A model generated the notes under the pieces. That model worked only from the letters and a program-made list of their open reading frames with translations, was not told where the DNA came from and did no database searches. From assembly GCF_025854335.1 (NCBI RefSeq), contig NZ_CP107716.1, forward strand, positions 861,001-925,000: a stretch of 64,000 bases of DNA, given 5' to 3'. A program made the translations under genes and the position numbers. The stretch is from Pelagibacterium flavum (lineage in GTDB: Bacteria; Pseudomonadota; Alphaproteobacteria; Rhizobiales; Devosiaceae). Shown here in pieces: positions 17,579 to 27,758 of this stretch (position 1 is the stretch's first letter; every line of letters begins with the position of its first letter).

Positions 17579-18142
17579 TCAGTCCGCGCGGCGGATATAG
17601 GTCACTTCGGAGGTGTCGACGATGATCTTCTGGCCGATGCCGACAAAGGGCGGGACCATTGTCTTGACGCCGTTTTCGAGCGTCGCGGGCTTAAAGGAGT
17701 TGGCTGCCGTCTGACCCTTGACCACCGGTTCTGTGTCGGTCACTTCGAGGGTCACCTGCGCGGGAAGCTGGATGCCGAGCGGGGTGTCTTCGTACATTTC
17801 GACAGTGACCATCATGCCATCCTGAAGGAAGGCGGCGCGCTCACCGACGAAATCGGCGGCCAACTCGATCTGTTCGTAGGTTTCGGTGTTCATGAACACC
17901 AGCGCATCACCCTGAGCGTAAAGATACTGGAAATCGCGCTGTTCGAGCGTCACGCGCTCGACTGTTTCGGCCGAACGGAAGCGTTCGTTGAGCTTTGTGG
18001 AACCCTGGATGGCTTTGAGTTCCACCTGAGCATAGGCGCCGCCCTTGCCGGGTTTGACGTGATCGACCTTGACCGCGACCCAGAGGCGGTCCTGGTGCAT
18101 GATCACGTTGCCGGGACGGATTTCGTTACCGTTGATCTTCAT
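17579..18142 (-). CDS. efp: Translation elongation factor P
   Basis: EF-P rescues ribosomes stalled at polyproline. The 187-aa protein has the KOW-like N-terminal domain with the modification loop VKPGKGGA, where Lys33 is the residue beta-lysylated by EpmA in many bacteria. Two OB domains follow. No epmA or epmB gene is in the window. The window does encode a proline-dense protein, TolA, whose Glu-Pro repeats could depend on EF-P; that link is inference. Confidence 0.96.
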   Translation of the reverse strand: MKINGNEIRPGNVIMHQDRLWVAVKVDHVKPGKGGAYAQVELKAIQGSTKLNERFRSAETVERVTLEQRDFQYLYAQGDALVFMNTETYEQIELAADFVGERAAFLQDGMMVTVEMYEDTPLGIQLPAQVTLEVTDTEPVVKGQTAANSFKPATLENGVKTMVPPFVGIGQKIIVDTSEVTYIRRAD

Positions 18143-18249
18143 TGCAAAAACTTTTCGTTGCTGCGCCCGCGCGGATGGGCGCTCAGGGCCGATAAGACTG
18201 GTGGGATGGGCTTTTGCCCCAGAACGGACCGGTTTTCAAGCCTTGGCGG

Positions 18250-19314
18250 TTATCCGGGGTTGGTAAGATCGTCAAGGGGCACCGGGACGGTGTCGAGATT
18301 GCCGGGCATGGGCTCGACCGCCGGGGCCTCCCGGGTCTGCGGCGCCGGATCCGCCGATGGGGGAAGGCCGGGCCAGTAGCGTGCTCTTTCCTCGGCTTGG
18401 GCAAGGGTCGCGGGGTCGACGCCGCGCAACATCTGGTCGAGCGCGTCTTCCGTCAAACCCTGCCGGCGGGCCAGAATGCGGTACATGGCGGCGGTTTCGA
18501 TATCCTCTTCTATCCCTTCGGCGGCAGCCAGCATCATTGCATAGCGAACCTGACCCACCGCATTGCCCGCCTCGGCGGCGCGGCCATACCAACGGGCGGC
18601 GCCTTGCGCATCCCGTGTGCCGTCGCGGGCACCCATATAGAGCAAGGTGGCGTATTCGACCTGCGCTTCGGGCAAGCCCTGCTCCGCGGCCATTTCGAGC
18701 AGCTCGAGCGCTCTGGCGGTATCGGGCGCAACACCGGCCCCTTCGAGCAGCATGATAGCGTAGTCGTATTGGGCTTCTGCCAGACCGGCTTCCGCTGCCT
18801 CACCGATCAATGCAGCCGCTTCGACCAGGTTGGGTTCGGCATAGGTTCCCTCGACATGGAGCAGGCCCAGATTGTATTTGGCCGCCATGTGGCCGCCCTC
18901 GGCGGCTTTCTTGAACAGGGCGGCGGCGCGTTCGCGGTTACGCGGCACGCCGGCGCCGGTCTGGTAGAGCATGGCGAGCTGAAAGGTCGCCTGGATATCG
19001 CCATTCTGGTCGGCCTGGGCATACCAGGTGATGGCGCGGGGGATGTCCTGGGGGACGCCCAACCCATTGGCGTGAATTTCCCCGATCAGGGTCTGGGCCA
19101 CGGCGTCGCCGGTGGCGGCGCGGCGTTCGGCCAATCGCAGGGCGGTCAGATAATAACCACGCTGGAAAGCGCCATAGGCCAGATCCACTCCCTCGGGCGG
19201 GTTGAGCAGCATGCGCGATATGTCGAGGGCCTCGTCCATCTGCTCGGACTGGGCCGTCGCGGAGATGGGCGAAAGCATCACCAATCCGGCAAGGAGCGCT
19301 GCAGATATTCTCAT
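18250..19314 (-). CDS. Periplasmic SEL1-repeat protein
   Basis: A 354-aa protein with a signal peptide (MRISAALLAGLVMLSPISATA, cleavage near 21/22). A run of SEL1-like TPR repeats follows from about 60 to 310, each with the A...Y..A...G...A...L...Y..G.G pattern (for example LIGEIHANGLGVPQDIPRAITWYAQADQNG). The tail is Pro-rich. SEL1 proteins act as scaffolds for protein complexes; the partner is unknown. The ATG at 19314 overlaps the stop of the ThiE-like gene (ATGA), so the two are coupled. Confidence 0.82.
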   Translation of the reverse strand: MRISAALLAGLVMLSPISATAQSEQMDEALDISRMLLNPPEGVDLAYGAFQRGYYLTALRLAERRAATGDAVAQTLIGEIHANGLGVPQDIPRAITWYAQADQNGDIQATFQLAMLYQTGAGVPRNRERAAALFKKAAEGGHMAAKYNLGLLHVEGTYAEPNLVEAAALIGEAAEAGLAEAQYDYAIMLLEGAGVAPDTARALELLEMAAEQGLPEAQVEYATLLYMGARDGTRDAQGAARWYGRAAEAGNAVGQVRYAMMLAAAEGIEEDIETAAMYRILARRQGLTEDALDQMLRGVDPATLAQAEERARYWPGLPPSADPAPQTREAPAVEPMPGNLDTVPVPLDDLTNPG

Positions 19315-19850
19315 GCGGCATCTCCGGGCACGATTTTGTCCCATTCGGCCTCAGCAAAGGCGGCAAATTCTGATTTCAGTCCGGAGAGGTCTTGGGACGC
19401 CTTGGCGAAATAGACCGAAGGCACCTCGAACGTTTCGGCCCACCAATCGGCCATCTCGCGCCCATCCACATCGTCACGGTCGCCAAACATCAGGTAGTCG
19501 ATCTCAAGCTCGCCCCGGGTCATGGCCTCGTGCCGCGAGCCGATATCGCCGGTGCCCACGATGAAATCGGGTTTGAGTTCGTCGATAGCGTCGCGCAACG
19601 CCTTTATGCCGCCCGACATATGCACCCCATCGACATAGGCTTTCCGGACCAGGTCGGGACGGTTATCGAGCAGCACGGCGCAATTGCGCTTCTGGGCGAT
19701 CCTGGCCAGTGTTTTGGCGCGATCGGTGTAGGCGAAATCGTCTTCCTCTCCGGCCTTGAGCAAAAGCGCGGCGGCCGGCAGGCGTGCCAAGGTGGCTTCG
19801 AGCCGTTCAACCGTGATCTCCGGCTCTGCGATGAGAAATATTTCTGCCAT
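19311..19850 (-). CDS. Thiamine phosphate synthase/TenI-like TIM-barrel protein
   Basis: A 179-aa protein resembling a ThiE/TenI barrel: AVLLDNRPDLVRKAYVDGVHM matches the strand carrying the G(V/A)H motif, and IVGTGDIGSRHEAM.RGELEIDYLMFG matches the later phosphate-binding strands. ThiE is normally about 210 aa with GPVFPTxTK; here the corresponding loop reads FGDRDDVDG, so full ThiE activity is doubtful. No other thi genes are adjacent. I chose the ATG at 19850 (MAEIFLIAEPE); the longer frame adds 15 unlike residues. It is coupled to the SEL1-repeat gene. Confidence 0.65.
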   Translation of the reverse strand: MAEIFLIAEPEITVERLEATLARLPAAALLLKAGEEDDFAYTDRAKTLARIAQKRNCAVLLDNRPDLVRKAYVDGVHMSGGIKALRDAIDELKPDFIVGTGDIGSRHEAMTRGELEIDYLMFGDRDDVDGREMADWWAETFEVPSVYFAKASQDLSGLKSEFAAFAEAEWDKIVPGDAA

Positions 19851-19892
19851 GGTGCCCCAGTCGTTTCGCTCCCCTTTGCCGCCAAACAATGA

Positions 19893-19929
19893 CAAAAAAA
19901 GGGACGCTGCGTCGATACAGCGTCCCTTT
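19893..19929 (-). terminator. Terminator of fba
   Basis: AAAGGGACGCTG and CAGCGTCCCTTT form a 12-bp stem around an 8-base loop. On the minus strand it ends in TTTTTTT. Confidence 0.9.
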
Positions 19930-19996
19930 GCGTATGGGAAGACTATTCGGCAGTACGATGCCAGCGCTTTTCCGGCCTTGCCGCCGGAAAAACCGT

Positions 19997-21019
19997 TCAG
20001 GCCGCCCTGTCGAGTTCAGGGGCCCACTGGCCGAGCGAGGCCAGGGAATTCATGCGAGCCCGGTGGATGAAGGCGCGGCGGCCCGCTTCTACATTTTCCG
20101 CCTTGCCGCCCCAGGCCTGGAGGGCTTCGGCCTGCAGGGCGCGGCCATATGAGAAGGTCAGCGCCCAGGGCAGCCTGCCGATATTGTGCATCGCCGAGAG
20201 ATTGGCGCTGGCCTGTTCCGATGTCTGGCCGCCCGAAAGGAAAGCAATGCCCGGAACGATCGAGGGCACCGTGGCCTTGAGGGTGCGCACGGTGCGCTCG
20301 GCGACTTCTTCGATGGAAACCTTGGGGCCGTTGACGCCAGGAATCACCATATTGGGTTTGAGGATCATGCCATCGAGAGCCACACCGGCCATGCGGAGTT
20401 GTTCGAAGACTTCGCCCAGCGTGTCGGTGGTCACCTTTTCGCAGACCTCGATCGTGTGGTCGCCCGGCTTGCCGTCGGCCAGCACTTCGGGTTCGACGAT
20501 CGGCACGATGCCGGCTTCCTGGCAGAGCGCTGCGTAGCGGGCCAGGGCGTGAGCATTGGCATGGACCGAGGCGCGGGTGGGCTTGTTTTCGCCGATGCCG
20601 ATGACGCCGCGCCATTTGGCAAAGGCGGCGCCGATCCTCGCGTATTCGGCGAGGCGGTCACGCAGGCCGTCGAGGCCTTCCGTCACCGTTTCATCGATAT
20701 AGCCGGGCATGGGCTTGGCGCCGGTATCGACCTTGATGCCGGGCAGGCAGTTGGTGGCGCGCAGCATGTCGACGAAGGGCGTGCCATCGGCGGCTGATTG
20801 GCGGATGGTTTCATCGAACAGGATGACGCCGGAAATATAGTCGGTCATCGCCTCGGTGGCACCGAACAGCATCTCGCGATAGTCGCGACGACTGGTTTCG
20901 GTGGATTCCAGAGAGATGGAATCGAAGCGCTTCTTGATGGTGCCGGTGGATTCGTCGGCGGCCAGGATGCCCTTGCCGGGCGCAACGAGCTGGTTGGCGA
21001 TCTCGCTCAGTCGAGACAT
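19997..21019 (-). CDS. fba: Class I fructose-bisphosphate aldolase
   Basis: Cleaves fructose 1,6-bisphosphate to the triose phosphates by a Schiff-base mechanism, without metal. The 340-aa sequence matches the eukaryote-type class I enzyme: GKGILAADESTGTIKKR at the N-terminus, AFAKWRG (Lys135), the Schiff-base Lys221 in MILKPNM and the phosphate-binding FLSGGQ loop. It is the last gene of the minus-strand run tkt-gap-pgk-fba. A 12-bp inverted repeat lies in the 116-base gap after pgk. Confidence 0.95.
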   Translation of the reverse strand: MSRLSEIANQLVAPGKGILAADESTGTIKKRFDSISLESTETSRRDYREMLFGATEAMTDYISGVILFDETIRQSAADGTPFVDMLRATNCLPGIKVDTGAKPMPGYIDETVTEGLDGLRDRLAEYARIGAAFAKWRGVIGIGENKPTRASVHANAHALARYAALCQEAGIVPIVEPEVLADGKPGDHTIEVCEKVTTDTLGEVFEQLRMAGVALDGMILKPNMVIPGVNGPKVSIEEVAERTVRTLKATVPSIVPGIAFLSGGQTSEQASANLSAMHNIGRLPWALTFSYGRALQAEALQAWGGKAENVEAGRRAFIHRARMNSLASLGQWAPELDRAA

Positions 21020-21058
21020 CGGACGCTAAACCCCATGGATGTGAATATGGGGCTCAAA

Positions 21059-21101
21059 ATACCCGAACGTGAGGGTCACAATCGATTAGACGTTCGGGTA
21101 T
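21059..21101 (-). promoter_or_regulatory. Inverted repeat between pgk and fba
   Basis: ATACCCGAACGT (21059-21070) and ACGTTCGGGTAT (21090-21101) are perfect complements separated by 19 bases. On the minus strand the hairpin is followed by TTTG. It could be a partial terminator after pgk or a structure in the fba leader. Confidence 0.5.
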
Positions 21102-21135
21102 TGAACGAAGGGATTAGGCGGGTAACGGGAACAAC

Positions 21136-22347
21136 CTATCCTTGGCCCTGCGCGAGCGCATCAACTCCGGGTAGAGGCTTGCCCTCCATCCATTCCAGGA
21201 ACGCGCCACCGGCGGTTGAAACGTAGGTGAAGCTGTCCTTGACGCCGGCATGAGCCAGGGCCGCTACGGTATCACCGCCACCGGCGACCGAGGTCAGCAG
21301 CCCCTTTTTCGTGCGTTCGGCGGCGTGTCTGGCAACTTCCACCGTTGCCTTGTCGAAGGGGGTCATCTCGAAGGCGCCCAGCGGGCCGTTCCAGACGATG
21401 GTCCTGGCTTCGTTGATAGCGGTCTTGATCTTTTCAACCGATTGCGGCCCGGCATCGAGCACCATGCCATCCTTGTCGATGGCGTCCAGCCCATAGACTC
21501 GCGAGGGCGTATCGGCCTTGAAGTGCCAGGCTACCACGCCGTCGATGGGCAGGATAATGGCGCAGCGGGCTTCTTCGGCCTTGTCCATGATGCGCAGCGC
21601 GGTTTCCTTGAGGTCGCGTTCGCACAGCGATTTGCCCACATCATAGCCAAGGGCGTAAATGAAGGTATTTGCCATGCCGCCGCCGATCACCAGCGCCTCG
21701 ACCTTGGTGACGAGATTTTCAAGCAGATCGATCTTGCTGGACACCTTTGCCCCGCCGACAATGGCGATGACCGGCTTTTGGGGATTGCCCAGACCCGCTT
21801 CGAGCGCCTTGAGTTCAGCTCCCATGGCGCGGCCGGCGGCAGCGGGCAGCTTTTGAGCCAGGCCCGTGGTTGAAGCGTGCGCGCGGTGAGCGGCAGAAAA
21901 CGCATCATTGACATAGAGATCGCCCAACGACGCCATGGTGGCGACCAATTCGGGATCATTTTTTTCTTCGCCGGGATGAAAGCGGGTGTTCTCCATTAAG
22001 ACCACCGATCCGGCCTCGGCACCATCAATCACCTTTCTTGCCTGGGAAACATCGGTCCAGTCGGTCGGCGCGAAATGAACGGGCTTGCCGATGATCCTGT
22101 GCAGGGCGTCCACCACCACCTTGAGGCTCATTTCGGGATCGACCTTGCCCTTGGGGCGTCCGAAATGGGCGAGCAGGATGGGCAAGCCGCCCTTGTTGGC
22201 GATCTCCTGGATGGTGTGAGCCACGCGCTCGATGCGGGTGGTGTCGCCCACCTTGCCGTCCTTGACGGGCACATTGAGGTCGACGCGGACAAGCACGCGT
22301 TTTCCATCGAACTCGAAATCGTCAAGGGTCTTGAAGGCGGCAGTCAT
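21136..22347 (-). CDS. pgk: Phosphoglycerate kinase
   Basis: Interconverts 1,3-bisphosphoglycerate plus ADP and 3-phosphoglycerate plus ATP. The 403-aa protein has the RVDLNVP substrate motif near residue 20, [19 protein letters not shown] and the C-terminal VAGGGDT.AA loop. The ATG at 22347 ([15 protein letters not shown]) starts the conserved protein; the frame stays open upstream into the gap terminator region, which is not coding. It is the middle gene of the glycolysis/gluconeogenesis run. Confidence 0.96.
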   Translation of the reverse strand: MTAAFKTLDDFEFDGKRVLVRVDLNVPVKDGKVGDTTRIERVAHTIQEIANKGGLPILLAHFGRPKGKVDPEMSLKVVVDALHRIIGKPVHFAPTDWTDVSQARKVIDGAEAGSVVLMENTRFHPGEEKNDPELVATMASLGDLYVNDAFSAAHRAHASTTGLAQKLPAAAGRAMGAELKALEAGLGNPQKPVIAIVGGAKVSSKIDLLENLVTKVEALVIGGGMANTFIYALGYDVGKSLCERDLKETALRIMDKAEEARCAIILPIDGVVAWHFKADTPSRVYGLDAIDKDGMVLDAGPQSVEKIKTAINEARTIVWNGPLGAFEMTPFDKATVEVARHAAERTKKGLLTSVAGGGDTVAALAHAGVKDSFTYVSTAGGAFLEWMEGKPLPGVDALAQGQG

Positions 22348-22420
22348 GGTCGCATCCACTCGGTCTGGAATTCGAAATTTTCCCTCGGGCATCACAGTGA
22401 CCCAAGGGCAGGCGATAGGC

Positions 22421-22450
22421 AAGAAAAAGGCGCTCCCGAGAGGAGCGCCC
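22421..22450 (-). terminator. Terminator of gap
   Basis: GGCGCTCC and GGAGCGCC form the stem with a short CGAG-like loop. On the minus strand TTTTTCTT follows. It lies just after the gap stop codon and before pgk, so pgk must have its own promoter or rely on read-through. Confidence 0.85.
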
Positions 22451-22472
22451 TTCGATTGGCAGTCGTGTGAAC

Positions 22473-23480
22473 TCAGAGCACCTTGCCAAAGGCTACGGCA
22501 GTGTCGCTCATGCGGTTCGAGAAGCCCCATTCATTGTCGTACCAGGACAGGATGCGAACAAAAGTGCCTTCCATGACCTTGGTCTGGTCCATGTGGAAGA
22601 TCGAGGAATGGGGGTCGTGATTGAAATCGGTCGACACCAGCTTTTCGTCGGTAAAGCCCAGAATGCCCTTGAGCTTGCCTTCGGCAGCGGTCTTGATCGC
22701 CGCGTTGATCTCTTCGACCGAAGTGGTCTTTTTGGCGATGAACTTGAAATCGACAACCGAGACGTTGGGGGTCGGCACGCGGATCGAGGTGCCGTCGAGC
22801 TTGCCGTTGAGTTCGGGCAGGACCAGGCCTACGGCCTTGGCGGCGCCGGTGGTGGTCGGGATCATCGAAAGCGCTGCAGCGCGGCCGCGATAGAGATCCT
22901 TGTGCATGGTGTCGAGCGTGGGCTGGTCACCGGTGTAGGAATGGATCGTGGTCATGAAGCCCTTTTCGATGCCCACGGCTTCGTTGAGCACATAAGCGAC
23001 CGGGGCCAGACAGTTGGTCGTGCATGAGGCATTCGAGATTACCGTATGCTCGCTCGAAAGCTTGTCGTGGTTGACGCCATAGACCACCGTCAGGTCCGCG
23101 CCGTCGGCGGGGGCGGAAACGATCACTTTCTTTGCGCCGGCCTCCAGGTGTGCCGAAGCCTTTTCCTTGGACGTGAAAATGCCCGTGCATTCCATCACGA
23201 TGTCGACGCCCATTTCGCCATGCGGCAATTCGGCGGGGTTGCGGACGGCAGTTACCTTGATGGGGCCGCGGCCCACGTCGATCGTGTCGCCCGAAACCGT
23301 CACCGTGCCGGGAAAACGGCCATGCACCGAATCGTAGCGGATCAGATGGGCATTGGTTTCAACCGGCCCGAGATCGTTGATGGCAACGACTTCGATGTCG
23401 GTGCGGCCGGATTCGACGATAGCGCGCAGGACGTTGCGGCCGATGCGGCCAAATCCGTTGATGGCGACGCGGACGGTCAT
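22473..23480 (-). CDS. gap: Glyceraldehyde-3-phosphate dehydrogenase
   Basis: A 335-aa type I GAPDH. The Rossmann motif NGFGRIGR sits at residues 8-15 and the catalytic Cys153 lies in [18 protein letters not shown] places Asp36 at the end of the second strand, usually a sign of NAD preference. It follows tkt by 74 bases, a gap that contains a GC-rich hairpin GGGGCGC-TTGC-GCGCCCC (23522-23539) without a T tract. A single gap copy beside pgk and tkt fits a bidirectional role in glycolysis and gluconeogenesis. Confidence 0.97.
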   Translation of the reverse strand: MTVRVAINGFGRIGRNVLRAIVESGRTDIEVVAINDLGPVETNAHLIRYDSVHGRFPGTVTVSGDTIDVGRGPIKVTAVRNPAELPHGEMGVDIVMECTGIFTSKEKASAHLEAGAKKVIVSAPADGADLTVVYGVNHDKLSSEHTVISNASCTTNCLAPVAYVLNEAVGIEKGFMTTIHSYTGDQPTLDTMHKDLYRGRAAALSMIPTTTGAAKAVGLVLPELNGKLDGTSIRVPTPNVSVVDFKFIAKKTTSVEEINAAIKTAAEGKLKGILGFTDEKLVSTDFNHDPHSSIFHMDQTKVMEGTFVRILSWYDNEWGFSNRMSDTAVAFGKVL

Positions 23481-23554
23481 TGAGCTACTCCTTGAGTATG
23501 GGTATGCCGAACGGGAGGGAAGGGGCGCTTGCGCGCCCCGAAGTCGAAAATCTC

Positions 23555-25534
23555 TTAAAGTTGCGCCTTGGCCGCTTCAACAGCGGCTTTGGTCGTAATA
23601 CCGAAGTGCTTGTAGAGCGCATTGATCTCGCCCGATGCGCCGAACCCGGTCATGCCGACGAACCGGCCGTTTTCACCGAGGAATTTCGACCATCCCATTT
23701 CGACGCCGGCTTCGATGGCGACGCGGGCGCGTGCCTTGCCGAATACGGTGCGCTTGTAGTCGTCGGACTGGGCAGCGAACAGTTCCATGGACGGCACGGA
23801 TACCGCGCGGGCGGAAATGCCTTCATCGGTCAGTTCCTTGGCGGCCTCGACAGCAAGCTGGGTTTCCGAACCGGTGCCGAAAAACACCACTTCGGCGTCC
23901 TTGTCACCCCAGATCGAATAGGCGCCGCGCAGGCACAGGTTGTCCTTGGAGTATTCGGTGCGCAGGGTGGGCAGGTTCTGGCGCGAAAGCGCCAGGACAG
24001 ACGGCTGTTTGAAGCGCTCAAGGGCGATTTCCCAGCATTCGGCCGCTTCCATGGCGTCGGCGGGACGGAAGACCAGAAGGCCGGGAATGGCCCGCAGGGC
24101 GGCAAGATGCTCGACCGGCTGGTGAGTGGGGCCGTCTTCGCCCAGGCCGATTGAGTCGTGGGTCATGACCAGCCCCACACGAATGCCCATCAGTGCGGCC
24201 AGTCGGATCGAGGGGCGGCAGTAATCGGTAAAGGTCAGGAAGGTGCCGCCATAGGGGTAAAGCCCCCCATGGAGCGCAATGCCGTTCATGGCCGCGACCA
24301 TGCCGTGCTCGCGGATCCCGTAGTGGATATAGCGGCCAGAATAGTCGTTGGAGGTGAAGGGCAGGGTCTGGGACGTGTTGGTGTTGTTCGAGCCGGTCAG
24401 ATCGGCCGAGCCGCCGATCGTTTCGGGCATGGCGCCGTTGATGACTTCCAGCGCTTTCTGGGAGGAGGCGCGGGTGGCCAGCTTGGGCTTTTCCTCGGCC
24501 AGTTTGCGCTTGTAGTCGGCCATGGCCGTCTTGAGCGCTTCGGGCAGGTCGCCGCGCATCCGGCGTTCGAATTCCGCTTTGGTTTCCGCGTCAGTGGCAT
24601 TGAGGCGGTCGGTCCAGGCGCTGCGTGCCTTGGTGCCGCGATTGCCGGCCAGGCGCCAGGCATCCATCAGGTCTTCGGGCACTTCGAACGGACCGTATTT
24701 CCAGCCGAGTTCAGCCTTGGCCAGTGCAATTTCGTCATTGCCGAGGGGGGAGCCGTGGGCCTTGGAGGTGCCGGCCTTGTTGGGCGAACCAAAGCCGATG
24801 GTCGTCTTGGCCGAAATCAGCGTGGGCTTGTCGGATTTCTGGGCGTCCTTAAGGGCCGCTTCGATCTGGTCGGGATCGTGGCCGTCGATTTCCATCGTGT
24901 TCCAGCCAACCGCCTTGAAACGGGCTATCTGGTCGGTCGAATCCGCCATCGAGACCTTGCCGTCGATGGTGATGTCGTTGTTGTCCCAGATGACGATGAG
25001 CTTGTTGAGTTTCAGATGCCCGGCCAGCGAGATCGACTCCTGGGAAATGCCTTCCATCAGGCATCCGTCACCGGCATAGACATAAGTGAAATGATTGACC
25101 AGATCGTCGCCGAATTCGGCGTTGAGATGGGCTTCGGCGATCGCCATGCCGACCGAATTGCCCAGGCCCTGTCCGAGAGGGCCGGTGGTGGTTTCGATCC
25201 CGTCCGCGTGGCCGTATTCGGGGTGACCTGCGGTCTTGTAGCCAAGCTGGCGGAAATTCTTGATGTCGTCGAGCGTCATGTCCTCGTAGCCCAGAAGGTA
25301 CAGCGAGGAATAGAGCAGCATCGAGCCGTGGCCCGCCGAGAGCACGAACCGGTCACGGTCCGGCCAGTGGGGCGCCTTGGGATCGAATTTCATGATCTTG
25401 GTGAACAGCACGGTGGCGATGTCGGCGCCGCCCATGGGCAGTCCGGGGTGGCCGGAATTGGCGGCCTGCACGGCGTCCATGGAAAGGGCGCGAATGGCAT
25501 TGGCCATGGCATCGTGTTTGGCTCTATCTGTCAT
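23555..25534 (-). CDS. tkt: Transketolase
   Basis: TPP-dependent enzyme of the pentose phosphate pathway, 659 aa. It has SGHPGLPMG near 27-35, [10 protein letters not shown] at 66-75, the TPP-binding GDG at 155-157, and the C-terminal half with [19 protein letters not shown]. It leads the minus-strand central-carbon run tkt-gap-pgk-fba. A 185-base intergenic region separates it from the divergent DUF4164-zapA pair and should carry both promoters. Confidence 0.97.
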   Translation of the reverse strand: MTDRAKHDAMANAIRALSMDAVQAANSGHPGLPMGGADIATVLFTKIMKFDPKAPHWPDRDRFVLSAGHGSMLLYSSLYLLGYEDMTLDDIKNFRQLGYKTAGHPEYGHADGIETTTGPLGQGLGNSVGMAIAEAHLNAEFGDDLVNHFTYVYAGDGCLMEGISQESISLAGHLKLNKLIVIWDNNDITIDGKVSMADSTDQIARFKAVGWNTMEIDGHDPDQIEAALKDAQKSDKPTLISAKTTIGFGSPNKAGTSKAHGSPLGNDEIALAKAELGWKYGPFEVPEDLMDAWRLAGNRGTKARSAWTDRLNATDAETKAEFERRMRGDLPEALKTAMADYKRKLAEEKPKLATRASSQKALEVINGAMPETIGGSADLTGSNNTNTSQTLPFTSNDYSGRYIHYGIREHGMVAAMNGIALHGGLYPYGGTFLTFTDYCRPSIRLAALMGIRVGLVMTHDSIGLGEDGPTHQPVEHLAALRAIPGLLVFRPADAMEAAECWEIALERFKQPSVLALSRQNLPTLRTEYSKDNLCLRGAYSIWGDKDAEVVFFGTGSETQLAVEAAKELTDEGISARAVSVPSMELFAAQSDDYKRTVFGKARARVAIEAGVEMGWSKFLGENGRFVGMTGFGASGEINALYKHFGITTKAAVEAAKAQL

Positions 25535-25719
25535 GGTATCCCGAAGCGTTCGACGTTAGGAAAAATGGCGATGCGGCGGTCCGCACGAGACGGCCCGGTC
25601 GCGCGAGGCAGACACATAACAGGTCCGGGTATCGAGTCAATGTCGTGACGGCGGTAGCGGGGCGAGGGGTGCCCTTGCCATTTCCGCCACTTTTGGGGTT
25701 ATTGTGGGCCACAGAGGCA

Positions 25720-26019
25720 ATGGATTCGAAGGACGCGCCCAAAGTGACATCGCCATCGACCGGAGAGAGCTTCACCACCGCCATCGAACGGCTCGACCGC
25801 GCGCTGAACCGGCTCGACACTTCGGTTCGTTCGCTGTCGGGGCGGTTGCGCACCTCATCCCAGCTCCAGGCCGACGGCCAGCGGCTGGCCGGAGATCTCG
25901 ACCGGGCCAATGCGCGGGCGGACAAGCTCGACCAGGCCGCAGAAATCGTCGCGAGGCGGATAGAGGAAGCGATGACCAGCGTGCGCTCGGTGCTCGAAGA
26001 AGGAGATGCCCGTGGCTGA
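25720..26019 (+). CDS. DUF4164-like small coiled-coil protein
   Basis: A 99-aa helical protein (MDSKDAPKVTSPSTGESF...) with a heptad-rich core, AIERLDRALNRLDTSVRSLSGRL and LAGDLDRANARADKLDQAAE. Proteins of this kind precede zapA in many Hyphomicrobiales and are often labelled DUF4164; function unknown. The ATG at 25720 starts the region that looks real. Its 3' end overlaps the zapA start by 8 bases, so the two are coupled. Confidence 0.7.
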   Translation: MDSKDAPKVTSPSTGESFTTAIERLDRALNRLDTSVRSLSGRLRTSSQLQADGQRLAGDLDRANARADKLDQAAEIVARRIEEAMTSVRSVLEEGDARG

Positions 26020-26395
26020 AGTCAGCGTCGAAATCAACGGCCGCAAATACCGCATGGCATGCGAGGACGGGCAGGAAACCCATCTCTCGTCCCTGGCCAC
26101 CCGGTTCAACCGCTACATCGACGACTACAAGGGAACGTTCGGGGAGATCGGCGACAACCGCCTGACGGTCATGGCCGGTATTGCGGTGGTCGATGAACTT
26201 GTCGAGGCCGAACGCAAGCTCGATCAGTTGCGGGCCGAGCTTCAGACCGTGACCAAGGCAGGCAATGACGTGGCCGCCGAAGCGGAAACCATGGAAAGCA
26301 AGTTTGCCGCCAAGCTGGCAGATGTGGCGCGCCGCATCGAATCGATCGCAACGGCAGTCGATTCCGCCGGTCAGGAGCCCCAGGGCAACTCGTGA
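26012..26395 (+). CDS. zapA: Cell division protein ZapA
   Basis: ZapA binds and bundles FtsZ at the division ring. The 127-aa protein starts AEVSVEINGRKYRMACEDGQE, continues with LATRFNRYIDDYK and ends in a coiled coil, as in the family. I chose the GTG at 26012 because AAGGAG lies 6 bases upstream. The ATG at 26006 abuts that site with no spacing. The stop overlaps the GTG start of the MOSC gene. Confidence 0.88.
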   Translation: MAEVSVEINGRKYRMACEDGQETHLSSLATRFNRYIDDYKGTFGEIGDNRLTVMAGIAVVDELVEAERKLDQLRAELQTVTKAGNDVAAEAETMESKFAAKLADVARRIESIATAVDSAGQEPQGNS

Positions 26396-26937
26396 GTTCG
26401 GCGGGTTCGGTCGTTGGCGTGCATTGCGCGCGCCGACACGGTTTTTCCAAAACAACTGCCATGTTCATCGATATCGTCGCCGGACTCGGCGTTGCCGGCG
26501 ATGCTCATGCGGGCACGACGGTCAAACACCGCTCCCGCGTGGCCGTCGATCCGACCCAGCCCAATTTGCGGCAGGTTCACCTGATCGCGTCCGAACTGCT
26601 CGACGAGGTCAATGGACTGGGGTTTGAGGTGGCGCCCGGTGCGCTGGGCGAAAACATCACGACGCAGGGCATTGATCTCATCGGCCTGCCACGCGGCACC
26701 ATTCTTGCCATCGGCGAGGTGCGCCTGAGCGTCACCGGCCTGCGCAATCCCTGCTCGCAGATCGAAAAATTCAGTCCCGGACTGCTCAAGCTGATGGTGG
26801 GCAAGCGCGAGGACGGCACGCCGCTGTTGCGCACCGGCATTATGACGATCGTTCTCAAGGGCGGTTCGGTCAGGGCAGGCGATGCAATCGAAATCGCCTT
26901 GCCGGCAGAGCCCCATATCCGGCTCGAACGCGTTTAG
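26392..26937 (+). CDS. MOSC domain protein
   Basis: A 181-aa single-domain MOSC protein, related to the C-terminal domain of molybdenum cofactor sulfurases and to YiiM-type proteins. It shows the MOSC signatures GDAHAGTTVKHRS, PGALGENITTQGIDL and LRNPCSQIEKF, where the conserved Cys sits. Such proteins handle sulfur or molybdopterin transfer. The GTG at 26392 overlaps the zapA stop (GTGA), so it is the third gene of a DUF4164-zapA-MOSC operon. Confidence 0.85.
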   Translation: MSSAGSVVGVHCARRHGFSKTTAMFIDIVAGLGVAGDAHAGTTVKHRSRVAVDPTQPNLRQVHLIASELLDEVNGLGFEVAPGALGENITTQGIDLIGLPRGTILAIGEVRLSVTGLRNPCSQIEKFSPGLLKLMVGKREDGTPLLRTGIMTIVLKGGSVRAGDAIEIALPAEPHIRLERV

Positions 26938-26949
26938 AGCATTTACCCG

Positions 26950-27450
26950 TCAGGGCAGCACGAACGGTAAATCGGTATCGCCGGTCTTTTCGCCGAACCG
27001 GGTGATCAGCGCGTGAACCTGACCGCGGTGGTGTGTCTGGTGGTTGAATATCTGCATGATGAGCAGGGCGCGCGGCTTGGTCATGTCGCGTCCGGTTGCG
27101 CCGCTGCGCCAGGACAGATCGCCCGCGATTTCGTCGGGCGTCATGGCGTCGGCCCACTCGATGAGCACCTGGTCCAGTTCCTGCCGCTGCGCCCACAGGG
27201 TATCGAAATCCTCGATCATGGCGCCGCTGCGTGCGATTGGAACCTCGGGTGCCTTTGCGGCGCCGAAGCGTGAGAGCCAGATGCGGTCCGCCCAGTAAAG
27301 ATGGCTGAGCGTTGCGTGGATCGATTTCCAGAAGGCCCCTTCGTCCGATCGTCTCTGCTCATCGGAAAGCCGCAGTGCCGCCCCGTAAACACGGCGGTTG
27401 AGTTCGGCATTGTAGCGGGCCATGGTGCGCGCATATTCCGGTGTGATCAT
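26950..27450 (-). CDS. DinB family metal-binding protein
   Basis: A 166-aa four-helix-bundle protein of the DinB/YfiT type. The metal-binding histidines are visible as His50 (TLSHLYWADRIW) and the C-terminal pair in FNHQTHHRGQ. DinB proteins include thiol-dependent transferases, but most are uncharacterised. The ATG at 27450 (MITPEYARTMARYN) was chosen over a start nine residues earlier. It converges with the MOSC gene 12 bases away. Confidence 0.85.
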   Translation of the reverse strand: MITPEYARTMARYNAELNRRVYGAALRLSDEQRRSDEGAFWKSIHATLSHLYWADRIWLSRFGAAKAPEVPIARSGAMIEDFDTLWAQRQELDQVLIEWADAMTPDEIAGDLSWRSGATGRDMTKPRALLIMQIFNHQTHHRGQVHALITRFGEKTGDTDLPFVLP

Positions 27451-27758
27451 CGAAACTGTTCCCTTTGTTCGCTGCAAGCTCAGGTCAATCTAGGGACGGC
27501 ACCGCTTGTGCGCCAGTAATGCTTACGAAATAGAAATGCGGTACCGGGGTGCAGAGTTTGCAGCCTGCCGGGTCCGCAGCCCCGTAGTCCGCAGTTTACC
27601 ATTAACGCCGACATTGCTGGACTTGCGGTGAGCGCTCCCCTTTGATCGCCCATCGATCCGGTCCGCAAATGAGATCGGGCAACGGGCAGTGCGGGTTAAA
27701 AAAACGCATTTCGGGCAATTGAACTTGGCCGCACCGTCCGGCAACCGGGGGTATCGCC

